Positions 20,580-31,609 of a stretch of 64,000 nucleotides of DNA are shown piece by piece (the first letter of the stretch is position 1; each line of letters begins with the position of its first letter). The notes under the pieces were generated by a model. The model had not been told where the DNA came from. It worked only from the letters and a program-made list of their open reading frames with translations, and did no database searches. This stretch comes from Euryodendron excelsum. Taxonomy: Eukaryota > Streptophyta > Magnoliopsida > Ericales > Pentaphylacaceae. The DNA is taken from positions 29,743,501 through 29,807,500 of the forward strand of contig CM065397.1 in the NCBI GenBank assembly GCA_033060915.1, given 5' to 3'. Both the position numbers and the translations under genes were made by a program.

Positions 20580-22860
20580 AAAATTCGTTTTCGAACTCGT
20601 TTTCAAAATCGTTTTCAAAATTGCATCAAAATCTCTTTTTCAAAAACTTGTTTTCAAAACCACAATCCTAGGGTAATTCTAGCCTTTCCATGGCTAGGGT
20701 TGCTTTAGGAAAGTGTTACATTAAAAGTGACATTTTTGGTCTATATTTTCAAATCTTATTGTTTTCCAAAAACTACTTTCTTAAAGTGGTTCTAGCCCTC
20801 TTATGGCTAGAATTGCTTTAGGAAAGTGAGACGTTTTCATACTTTCCAAAAAATTCTCTCTTCAAAAATCTCTTCCTAAAAATCTCTTTTTCAACATACT
20901 TTCCTAAAACTCTCCTCTTCAAAGTTGTTTTCAAAAACTTCCTTCCAAAATCTATTTTTCAAAACTCTCTTTTTCAACTCCTCTCCAAAATCTTTTCCTC
21001 AAAATTCACTTTCTAAAAACACTCCTTAGATTCACCTTCCTAAAAACTCTCTCCAAAAACCTTTCTAAAAACTCTCTTTCCAAAATCTTCCTTCTAGAAA
21101 TTTCCTCTCTAGGATTTTCCTTCTAAAATCTATGTTTGTAAAAACACACTTTTCAAAACTCCTTCTCTTTAAAATCTTTTTCCAAAAACTCCCTCGTCAA
21201 ATTCACTCTCCAAAAACTCCTTCCTAGGATTTCCCTTCTAGAAAGTCTTCGTTTCCAAAAACGCACTTTCCAAAAACTCTTTCCTTAAAGCCCAAGTCAA
21301 GCCCTAGAACCCACAATTAGGAAACCCTAATTTTCTTTCTAAAAACATGGTTTTCAAACTTTGCCCCAAACCTAGGTTTCCAAAACCTCTAGTTTTCACA
21401 TCCAAACTATACATATTTCCAAAACCTCTTTTCGACATAAAAAATATGATTTTCCAAATCTAGGGTTTTTAGAATCTCCTTTCCAAATCCTTACCAAATC
21501 CTATCTTCCCTTTAGGAAACCGAATCAAATCTCCCCGTTTAGGAAACTAGGTCCCGTCCTCCATTTTTGGAAACAAAATCAAATCTTTTCTTTTAGAAAC
21601 AAAATCCAATCCCTTCCTAATCCGAATCTTTCTTAATTCGAATCCTTCCTAAACTTTCCTTTCCTAAATTTAAAGTTTCCAGAACTTGAACATAAAAATC
21701 TTTCCTAAATTTTAAAAATCAACTTTCAAATCTTTCTTAATTCAACCCTTTCCTAATCCTACCCTTTTTTCAAACCTTAACTTTTCAAACCTAAGTTTTC
21801 AAACTTTCCCTAGATTCAAACCTTTCCTAATTTCAAGATTTTCTAAAACTCAAACTCTAAAACTCTCCAAATCTTAAACTTTCCAAATTTCAAATATTTC
21901 CAAATTCAAAGCTTTCCAAGTTCAAAACTTTCTTAAGTTAAGACTTTCACAATCTAAAAACTTTCTAAATTCTAAACTTTCCTAAACTTCAAATCTTTCC
22001 AAATCTAAAATTTTCTAAACTCAAGACATTCTTATTTTCAAAACTTCATTGTTTTCTGAACTTTTCCAATTTCAAAACTTCCCTTTTTCAAAACATTCCA
22101 AAATTCAAAACTTCCTGAACTTGAAACTTTCCAAATTCTAAACCTTTCTCAAGCTAAACGTTTCCTAATTCAAAACATTTCTAAATTCAACACTTTCCTA
22201 TTTCAAAACCTTCCTTAAAACAAAACTTTTCAATTTTTAAAACTTTCCTATTTCAAAAACTTTCTTAATTCGGAACTTTCCAAAAATGAAACTTTTCTAA
22301 TTCGAAACTTTCCTAAATCGGACCTTTCCTAATTTCTTAAATCCAATCTTTCCTAATCTCCTAACCCTTCCAAGTCAAGTTGAATTTTTCCTAAGTCTAG
22401 GTTTCCTAAATCTCTTTTCCAAGTTCTACTTTTTCAAATCAAAATTCAATCTTTTCAATTCCAAAATTCCAAATTTCAATTTTCAATCCTTTATTCAAAG
22501 TTCAATCTCTCAATCTTCCAATTCAATCTCCTTCTTCAAATCAAGTCAATCTCTTTTCAATCGGACTTCGGTCCGAACTACGACTGACCTGATTCCCCCA
22601 AAGGGATACGTAGGCAACCTTCATAGGTGCGGTCACAACACTTTTCAAACTTTCAATTCCACCCTCATGGGTGCAGTTTTCAAAATCTTTTCAAATCTCA
22701 AATTCTCATCTACTTTCAAAATTTCTATTTTCAAATTTCTACTTTCAATTTTTAAACTTTCCAACTTCAATTCCATCTCTTCAAATCTATTTTCAAATCA
22801 AATCAATTTCAAATCAATCTCTTTTCAAATTTATTTTTCAATTCTCTTTCCTTATGTTTG
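20580..22860 (+). repeat. Pyrimidine-rich degenerate repeat tract in U5, 5' LTR of element 3
   Basis: About 2.3 kb of irregular TTTCCTAAA, AAACTTTCC and TTCAAAAC units with very few G residues. It would be in the leader of the genomic RNA. No coding sense is seen. Confidence 0.85.
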
Positions 22861-23210
22861 CATGCATCATGTTAGTTTTAAAGCATTGGTTTTCAAAGTG
22901 GATAGGATTGGACATGGGTTAATTGAAAACTCTCATAGGTGAATTTGGGATAGATTGACATGTAGGCACCGAAAGGGCGGGGTAGGGTGATAGCTTAGTG
23001 TGTCTTTCCTACACGTAACCAATCTCCGAACCTAGATCACTGATTTCAAAGACTAAAAGGAGTTATTTTTCTAAAAAGGGCTAAATATTTTCTAAAGGTT
23101 GTCAAACAACCCGTTTTCCTAAAAAAAAACCCTCTCTTGAGGATGTTTTCCAAAATTGTTTTTCAAAAACACTAAGTGTAGTCTTCGGATTATTCTTAGT
23201 TTTTAGGTGA

Positions 23211-23235
23211 CCTAACTCACCATAATCAAGTTAGG
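23211..23235 (+). other. Conserved U5 hairpin, 5' LTR of element 3
   Basis: CCTAACT and AGTTAGG flank an 11-nt loop, about 165 bp before the PBS. The hairpin is retained in the other LTRs of the window. Confidence 0.5.
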
Positions 23236-23399
23236 TGGTGACTCCGAATCTTTTTCAAAAGCCCTTTATTCAAACCTGTTTTTCAATTCAAACCTAGTCG
23301 CACTCATTCTTCTAGGAGGGTGAGTTCTAACGAGAGAGTACAGTGTTTTTCCCACTTGTGTGTGTATTCCTCGAGTGCGAAAAATATGGGCGCGACAGC

Positions 23400-23417
23400 T
23401 GGCGACTCCACTGGGGA
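23400..23417 (+). other. Primer-binding site of element 3 (tRNA-Arg)
   Basis: TGGCGACTCCACTGGGGA is the complement of a tRNA 3' end reading CCCCAGTGGAGTCG plus CCA. That agrees with plant tRNA-Arg(ACG) as I recall it. tRNA-Arg priming is characteristic of Ogre elements. Confidence 0.85.
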
Positions 23418-24942
23418 TACTTAGAGGGTTAGGCCGTTAGTCATGTCTCTTTACCCTTTACCCATGTAGAGTCTTCAATTAACTTGGTTCAATCCTATTC
23501 ACTTTAAATTTTCAAAATTATTTTCAAAAAACATGCATTTATTCATATTATCTTGTATTATGTTTGTCATCCACATACTAACACTTGCATCTTTGTTTTG
23601 TAGGTACACATTTTGTTTAAATTTTATTAATTGTTTTGCATGAATGTGATGTATAGGATAAATGGGAGTTGTTGGGCTCTTTCCTCCACTTTTAAAAATC
23701 ACACACACACACTGCATGTGCACTTGCATTCTGCATACTTGCATACCCTATATGTCCCTTCTAGTTAGAAAGGGGGAACGGTATATTGGTTGTGGGCAAG
23801 ATGCTGTGTCAGTTTATTCACCTACGGCCTCTTGATGGTTCCCCGGCTCGGATTACCAACCGATCATGGCACCACCTCGGGGAGTGGGCCTAAGTTTGAA
23901 GATCCGGGGACCGAGGCTTTTTAGGACGCATTAGTCAACCCTCAACCTCATACTCATATAGACACCATGCATAGCCGAACCTCTGCCGGATTTAAGACAT
24001 GAGCACCGTTTTTAAAATCACGGAGGAAAGGGCGACTGCTCTTACTTTCATTTATACCTGTTTATTCCTGCTGTTATAATGCTTGTACTTATACTATTAT
24101 AATGCCTATCTAACTGTTCATGCATGCATGTTTACTTCAATTGTACCTTCTCTCCTTATACTTTTTGCATATTCATATTCATGCATTTAATATCTCATGT
24201 TAAGACAAGAGTTCCAAGTAACTCAATCAGTGCATTCTCATGCATATGATCAACCCATTGAGAGTGACACCAATGTTACTCTCCCTTGCATTAAACCTAC
24301 CCAAACCCTAAGGGTTCCCACGTAACCCTAAGGGACTCATTGCATGCATCTCAATCCATTCCACAATAGGGGCCCCAATCCCTTTATGCTCACGGAGATA
24401 GGATTGCCAAGAAGACAAGGGGCAATCAATCAACAAGGTCTCTCAGCAACCTCCTCGACATCAAATCCAAGGAAGGCGAATCCGAAGACTCAAGAGTAGT
24501 TTAGGGTTTCCCTTTGTAAAAGTAGATAGGTGGAAGTCCAAAGGAAAATGTTCCCCCTCCCCCTATTAAAATGTATTTCAATTCTTTTGTATTTCAAACC
24601 CAGAATTTAATGTACTTCTTTATTTTTATGAATGAATGCATGAATGGCTGAAGGTTCCCACCTGACGGTAAAGTGTCTGCATACAGGGGCAAATCCCCTA
24701 TCTCTAAAAGTGAGCCAATACATCATGTTTAGTCTCCCTCTCAAGCAGGGGCAACCTTAGGACATGCATTGCATAAAGTTCTCTAAAAACCAAAAACTAA
24801 CTTGTGACTTGTGTTTTTATCTTTTTCTTTTTTCTTTTTATTTCTATTTACAGAAGTCACCTTGCACTGAGTCAACATTGCTCCCAAGAAAGTGCAACAT
24901 CCACCTAGGGATCCTATTATCACTCGGCACAAAGCATCACTG
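23418..24942 (+). other. Leader of element 3 between PBS and gag
   Basis: No open frame of note occurs, so the extra ORF1 known upstream of gag in autonomous Ogre elements is absent. The stretch matches 44424-45912 of element 2 in reverse orientation, including a block around GAACCTCTGCCGGATTTA and one around CACCTCGGGGAGTGGGCCTA. Confidence 0.65.
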
Positions 24943-26948
24943 ATGGCTGCTAACCCTAAAGAATCCTCTCAAGTCTCTCGAGAGGAAGTTAATGAAATGA
25001 GGACTAAGATGGATGAGATGCTCAAAGTCATTCAAACTCTGGCTATGAAGGATGTTACTGCGGTCCCGTCATCATCAATGACTTCATCTAAAGACCTTGA
25101 ACCCGCTAATCCAAGGATCATGCTTCAGTCCGACAGTGCTGGGAAAACTAAAGAAGATACCAAAAGGGTCAATACTGAAGAAGAAGAGACCATAGTGCTT
25201 TCACCCGTCATAAAGAAGGCCCCTCTAGACCCTCTCAGTTTGAAAATCCAAGGGTTGGAGGATTCATTGCGAAGTCTCCATGGCCATGATGCTTACGGAT
25301 TCACTTCTTATGATGAACTCTGTTTCTTCCCCGACCATCCGAGACCTGCTAAATTTAAAATGCCTGACTTCCAGAAGTACGACGGTACCGGTAACCCCGT
25401 TGCTCATCTTCGCCTATACGCGGGAGCACTAAGTGGATATGGTAACGACCCAAAGCTCCTCATGCAGTTATTCCAACATAGCCTCACAGGGTCGGCTCTG
25501 CAATGGTTCGCTTGTTTGGACTTAAGGAAGATCACTACCTGGATGGAGCTAGTCAATGCGTTTAAAGCCCAATACCGTTACAACATCGACCTCACTTCTA
25601 ATCGATGGTCCTTGATGACGATGAGCAAGGGTGAGAAGGAGAGCTTTAAAGCATACGCCCTGAGATAGAGGGAGGGGCTACACAAGTTAATCCCCCGTTA
25701 GAGGAAAAGGAGTATGTACAACTGTTCGTACATACTTTCCAAGATATATTCTATGAGAAGCTCTGCACAAGCGTGAGAAAAAGCTTCTCCAAACTCATCA
25801 TGCAAGGGGAAATGATAGAAAACGGCCTCAAGACAGGAAGAATCACATATCCCTATGCCAAGACTGGAGAAAATACCACCAACATAGCCAAGAAGGTGGC
25901 CACTACAAGGGGTACGATCAGGAAGGAAAATGAAGTTTCTGCTATTCTGCCTAGCCAACCACCTCAATACCGACCTCCGCTCCAATCACCCCAGGTCCTG
26001 CCCTTACCTACCTTGACCATGCCTGCTCCAACCCCGAACTATGGTCTCGCTGGGGCACAACCCACCTTCAATAGACCTGCTCGACGTACCCGTACCTTTG
26101 ACGCCTTAGCCTGCACCCAAACTGAGGCGTACCATAGCCTTTTGAAAAACAACATCTTGAAGCCTGTACCTGCTCGCCCGTTGCCAAGCCCTCTGCCTCC
26201 AACCTTTAATGCTGCTCTTACATGTGAATATAATTCAAGTGGCTAGGGGCATGACATCGAAACCTGCTTTGCTCTCAAGCACAAGATCCAAGACCTGATC
26301 GACAATAAGACTATTGATCTACAGCCAGTAAAACCTGCTCCCACTCCCAATGTGACTGCTAACCCTCTGCCAGATCACACCGTCAATATGATACTAGTAG
26401 AAATGGAGGGCGAGGGAGTGTTGGACGAGCCTAAGGCCAAGGACTATGAGGATGATTGGGAGACCGAGGAAGAAGATGACTGGGAGGAGGATCTCCCATT
26501 ATGCCCAATCTATCTCCATAACCCTGATGAAGTGCCAGATGCTTCCGACTGGCCCATTGAGGAGCCGATGTTCCTGGAAGATGAGACTACTGAAAACATG
26601 GTTGCTGATGGGTGGGGTGATGAATTTCTACACCCGAAGTATGCTGCAGCTGAAAGTCACTTGCTGGAAAACCCTTGGCCCGTAACTGAGTACAACTATG
26701 AAGACATGGGTTGGGGACTAGAAGAGTCAAGAGAACGAGCAGAGCCATTCGAATTGGAAGGGGGTGAACTAGTCACCCTGTTTACAGAAGAACCCCCTAC
26801 AAAGAACAAAAAGGAGGATGACAACCGCATCAACAATGCCAACATCTTTGGAGCTCTAGGGAAAACCTTTGCTTGTCTCGCCTTGGCAGAGGATCTGGGT
26901 CGCGAATGGAGCATCAAAAATGTGGGAATTATCCCAAAGCCATACTAA
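24943..26948 (+). pseudogene. Gag-type protein of element 3, with acidic C-terminal region
   Basis: From the ATG at 24943 the frame gives an N-terminal heptad-like segment and then a Tat/Ogre Gag core (FKMPDFQKYDGTGNP, LLMQLFQHSLTGSALQWF, YRYNIDLTSNRWSL). A TAG at 25666 and a one-base frameshift near 25670 follow. The reading resumes at about 25690-26246 with QVNPPLEEKEYVQLF and RPARRTRTFDALACTQTEAY. One TAG at 26244 interrupts a degenerate zinc knuckle (CEYNSSG, then GHDIETC and LKHKIQDLID). The frame then runs open to 26948 through a very acidic Trp/Glu/Asp-rich region. No protease DTG/DSG motif follows. The product would be about 665 residues. Gag builds the particle; the acidic tail is of unknown role. 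Confidence 0.85.
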
Positions 26949-28895
26949 AAAGGGGTTCATTGCACAAGCGTACAGGAGAGGGGTGTTTTCACCCACTTTC
27001 TTTCTATCTCTTCACTTTTTAGCTTTAAATTAATGTCTACATTTTCTTATTGCTTAAGAACTTGATGCTTTAATAATGATCAAATAATAGTCTTTTATTC
27101 CATTGCTGTTGTCTTGTCTTCCCTGGGAATAGTGACTACTTTCTACGCAAGGGGCATGGTTTATCTTTTGGAATGATCCGACTTGAGGGGATGATAGCAT
27201 GAGTTAACCACTCGCCAAATGATCAGTTTTCCAGAGAGAGAATAAGGATGAGTGAGGATGCTACCCAAAGGCAGCACTTGCAAGACTCTGAGGCTAAGCG
27301 ATGTGTGGCTAGTTTATCAAAATGAAAAGAAGCCATCCTTCATTCCCCCACATATAAAGGATAAATAACTGAATAAATGACTAAATGTGCTCATCTTCCC
27401 TTTGCTTAACCCCTAGTGCCTCGCGGAAAGCGAAAATTTTCTTTGTTAACCCTGATCCAAGACTGTCCTCCCCACACTGGGGCAGACAATAGTTGAGAAC
27501 TCTAGGAGTAGTGTCCACCTCTATCATGCTAGGATAGTGTTGAAAGCTCTATGGATCAAGCAATTTAATTCAAAGTGAAGAGAGGCCCTCATTTCATTTC
27601 CCATACAGTCAAAAGTAACCCCTTGCTAAACCCGTTAAACCACTTATCCTTTCTTAACAAAGCCCCAACCTAGGGATCACTGCTCACACTGGGCATATTG
27701 AACTACCAAGGGAAAGTTTTAAAGGGAAAAGGGTTAAAGAATTGTTTCGTTTCATAAAAGAAAAGAAAAGAAAAGAAATAGAAAGAAAAAGCAAAAGAAA
27801 GGAGTTGCCAAGGGGCAAGAGGCCAAAAAAAAAAAATCCTTTAAGGAAAGGCCTGAAGAAAATTATGAATGAGCTATCTTTAAAAGCATATAAGAAGAGC
27901 AAATGAGAAGAAAGTTATGTCTATCTCAAAAAGGTATATAGAAAAGGGTGAAAGAACAAGATTATTTTCACCCTGAGAAATATACGGTCAAAAGCAAGAA
28001 GGAAATTTAAAGATGATCCTAGGTTACAAGGAAACCTAGTAGGTACAATAGGTTTGAGCCTTTACCCTTTCTTGCAAAACCCCGAAACCATGGCCTACAT
28101 TACAACCCTATTAAAGTCCCCTCTGATTGAAGACAGATTGCTTGATCTAAATGAGTTAGATACGCTGCGAAAGCTATAAAAAAAAAAAAAAAAGGAGATG
28201 CTAATCCTACTGAAAAATGGTTAAGGACAGTATGGATCTAAACCTTGCTTAAAACACCATTGAGTTTGAGCCTACATATCCCGTTGTTTCTAAAACCCCA
28301 TAACCTAGCCTACATTACGGTCCTAAACAAAGTCTTCTCGGATTGAAATGACTGGCCACTTATTGCTCTACCAAAGGTCAGGTAAGCTGTTGCTAAAACC
28401 CCGAGAGTCAAGAGTCTCAGCCCAATAACCCTATACACTAACCTTAAGATAGAAAGTGGGAGGCGGTTAAGAGGTTGAGAAAGGTTCGAAGTGCTATCAT
28501 CCAATCAAGATAAGGTTGAGCCAAAGGAGAGGCTGAATCCCTGAAGAGGAGGGAGTTAGCACTCCCAAGACTACAAGTCTAACAGAACCCTGTGTCATTC
28601 CACTAGCATATTTTTAACCTGTACGTATGTTTAAAAAAAAAAAAAATCAGCATAAGCTTTGCACACATGGGATATAACTCCTTAAAGTCATCAGCATCAA
28701 CTCATGGAATAAATATCACATGCATCTGGTCATATACCTAGCTATAAAGATCATGAATGTATCTGTCTACCCATGCATCTAAGTACCATAAATATCCATC
28801 CTTGTACAAAACTATGCAAAATAAAACTGCCTAACATCAATACATCTCAGGAACAAGGGGCAAAAGAGGATCAGAATCTCTACAAGGGGCATCTC
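26949..28895. other. Non-coding stretch between gag and the PMD gene, element 3
   Basis: About 1.95 kb with no credible frame. It contains an A/G-rich stretch at 27757-27810, an A-run near 28178-28193 and loosely repeated phrases (AAGCCATCCTTCATT near 27330, AGGCCCTCATTTCATT near 27585). The same stretch is recognisable at 41213-43050 of element 2, so loss of pol predates the split of the two subfamilies. Confidence 0.65.
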
Positions 28896-30735
28896 TCACA
28901 GGTCAAAGTCGATATCATCTGGATCAAAATCCCCGAAACCCGGCATCGGAGGAGGGGGGTAACTACTCGAAGCACCACCATCCTGCAGGGAAGATAGAAC
29001 CAAAATCAGCCGCAAGCAAAAGGAGCTAAGCAACAGCAGAGCAATAAGGAGCAAAGAGAGAATAACTTACCCCCCCCACCACCCATCTGAGATAACCGAG
29101 CCATCAGGGAAGCTACCTCGGCCTGGTACTGGTCCCGCTCCATCTGGTACTGGTCTCTCTGATCTCTCGTAGCAGTAAACTCGGCCTGGGGCACATATCC
29201 TCCAGCGCGGCGCCATAGGTCAACCACCTCCTGGCCAACAGCGTACCCGCCGACTACTACCTCAAACTGGGTGAAGGCACCAACCGAATGGCCTCCAAAG
29301 TGCACAGCATAATCCGTATCCGGAGGGAGCAAGAACTCGGCACCTGGCTGACGCTCCTGATAAGGGATGGGCACTCCCGCCACCAGGGCTCCAAACATAT
29401 ACTTTGGCGGAGCCCCTGCTGATCGAAACTCCTCGTGAAACTGCCTCCAGTGCCGCTCTCCAAGGTCGGACTCCCAGGTGTCATCACTGAGAAAAGCAGC
29501 TCTCGACAAGGACAACGGGACAAGGTACCGGACCGTCTCGTAATGGACTGATCCAATGAAGGGCCGCTAGGTCACATCCCTCGCCTCAATCAACTCCAGG
29601 TTAGCCCGGAGTGTCACAAAGTCAGTAATCTCCGATCGCTGGGCTACCCGGTCACGAGCCCACCTCAAAGCACGAGGATAGAGATCATCCTCGACAACTG
29701 CAGGGCGACGCACCGGCAGGTACTCGTAACTCCACCAGACAAGGAAGGGCCAAAAGCTAGTCATGCTGCCCCAACGAGAAGAAGTCCAAACACGCATCGA
29801 TCGAAGAAAGCAGCCAAAAGAAAAGGACCCCCAGTCCAACTCAGACAAAGCTCCCAGATCGGCTACTATACTCACCAAACGGCACGGCACGGCACGAGTG
29901 ACTTGTTGTTGTTGCAGAAGCAGCTAAAGATGATATACAACACAAGTCGCCGTCTCATGGTATCCTGCGTGGCAGGCGATGGCTCAGTAGCAAAAGTACG
30001 CTGACCCTGACTAATCCAAGAGATTGGGAAGACAGAACGCTCAAGATGAGGCAAGTCCAACAGCAAACAGGCCTTGTCCCTGCTGATTGGGTGCAGGGTG
30101 ATCCGCCGGCCGACAAAGGAGAGTCTTGTAATAATCGCCCAATCTAAAGGAGTGGGGCCTAACTCGAAGCCGACAAAATGGAAGGTCCTAGTCTCCCCGA
30201 ACCACCTCTCAACAAGTGCCAGTACCAAATGCCGGTTCAGGCGGTTAGCTTGTAATCCCATAAAGGCGCCAAACCCGATCTCTGCCAAGAAGGCGCGATA
30301 TGATGGGGCAGCCTGCTGCATGGTCACAAAAACCTAATGAACAGCCCCTCGGAAAGCTGTATGTACCCGCAGAGGTGGCAAATGCTGTCTGGAGTATACA
30401 CTAGGATGATAAGCCAGATCCCCGAGTGGTGGGACATCAAGAATCTGCAGATCTCCCAAGTCGGCGTCTGTCTGCCTATGCCTAGAAGAAGCTCTCCCAT
30501 AGCCGGTCACCTGATCCCCAAGGCCCAGTACCTCCTCCTTGGCACCAATCTCCTTGGCAAAAGCCTGCTCAACCGGAGGAAAATGGTCGACAGGTAGTCT
30601 ACTCCCCTGCCCACTCTGGCTAGATGAAGATCGTCGACTACCTCTAGATCGACTAGAACCGCCAGCAGAATCGGTCCAGGCCGCCTTCCCCGAGCGACGT
30701 CTCCTCTCAGAACCGTCATCACCTGCATCTGCCGT
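28896..30735 (-). pseudogene. Antisense plant mobile domain (PMD) gene of element 3, lightly damaged
   Basis: This lies opposite to gag. Exon 2 (30735-29071) encodes a basic Ser/Arg-rich start (ERRRRSGKAAWTDS), then a PMD core: APSYRAFLAEIGFGAF, LVERWFGETRTFHFVGFELG, TPLDWAIITRLSFVGRRI and, after a shift, VADLGALSELDWGSFSFG with FWPFLVWWSYEYLPV. The end is coiled-coil-like (RDQYQMERDQYQAEVASL). A small intron (29070-28983) leads to a last exon of 28 codons ending DIDFDL and TGA. Damage is limited: start ATG to ACG, TAG at 30334 and 29567, one frameshift at a GGCAC repeat near 29885, and one extra G at the splice donor. The length would be about 580 residues. PMD proteins (MAIN/MAIL1 type) occur in plant nuclei and in transposons. 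Confidence 0.83.
28983..29070 (-). other. Last intron of the PMD gene, element 3 (88 bp)
   Basis: Minus-strand GTAAGT at 29070-29065 and CTGCAG ending at 28983 frame an intron. The equivalent in element 2 is 91 bp (41035-41125) with GTATGT and TTTGCAG. The peptide either side is conserved while the intron is not. Confidence 0.75.
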
Positions 30736-31609
30736 CTTAAAAAGGTAAGCCAAGGTAAGTGATATTAGTATACCATCCATGCATCTTAAATAACAGTAAA
30801 ATAAAATAAACAACTAACACAAACAAAACAAATAAAAGACTTCGAATGATAAGTCAAAACAAATTTCCTATATACACATCTTGATTTTCAAACTTTAAAC
30901 CAAGTTTCAAGGTTTCTTTGCCTTTTTCCTTCAAAAAGATTTTATTTCTAAAACTTTAACCAATTCTTTCCATAATTTCTAAAAAAAATTTCGGCAGAGT
31001 CCCGTTTAAGAATGGCCTCTACAACGCCCATGAAATCAACACAAAATGCAAAATGTGCACTTTCCAACAATCACATAACAATGGCACCTGTGCACACTCT
31101 TTAATTTTTTAAAATTTTCAAAACACATGTTTTATTTTTCAAATAAATCAATGGTTTTCAAACATCTTCTGAAATTTTTCAAGATCACCTCAAATGTTTT
31201 CAAAAATATTCCAATCTTTTCCAAATTTCAAACTTTAAAAATTTCATCAATTTCTTGAATTTTCTAATTTTCTAAATATTTTTCTATTTTTCAAAAAATC
31301 AAAAATTCACTGAGTTTTCAAAAAATCACGAAACTTCATACGGTTGTTAAATACATTTTTCTAAGGCACATTGCACAAAAACATAGTCAGAAAACCCAAT
31401 ACCCATGCCTGTAGGAACAAATTCCCTATTCCTGCAGAAAGCCCTCTTCACATAATCATGAAAAATCATTCAAATTCAATCAAACAACCATCAAAATGCA
31501 GAAACAACATCACCAAAGTGTTCAAAACATGTCAAAACATTAATTTTCACTATTCACATGATTCAAACGAAGTTCTACACATCAAAATCAACAAAATTTG
31601 AAAACTCAC
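30736..31609 (-). other. Predicted first intron of the PMD gene, element 3
   Basis: Minus-strand AAAAG|GTGAGT at 31610/31609 is a strong donor. The acceptor before the coding exon reads AAG here and CAG in element 2. The 0.87-kb interval is AT-rich and non-coding. Confidence 0.55.

Larger units (their letters stand above)
18167..23397 (+). repeat. 5' LTR of element 3 (5231 bp)
   Basis: TGTAAGCACCCC...GGGCGCGACA. U3 is about 1.8 kb with three kinds of repeat array, R about 0.3 kb and U5 about 3.1 kb. A PBS starts two bases after its end, which fixes the orientation of the whole family. Confidence 0.93.

Noticed and set aside
23400..23417. Possible tRNA gene remnant
   Set aside because: Only the 18-base complement of a tRNA 3' end is present, directly after an LTR; it is a primer-binding site.
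26949..28895. Search for a hidden RT or integrase in element 3
   Set aside because: No RT, RNase H or integrase motif was found in any frame in this stretch or in its counterpart at 41213-43050.
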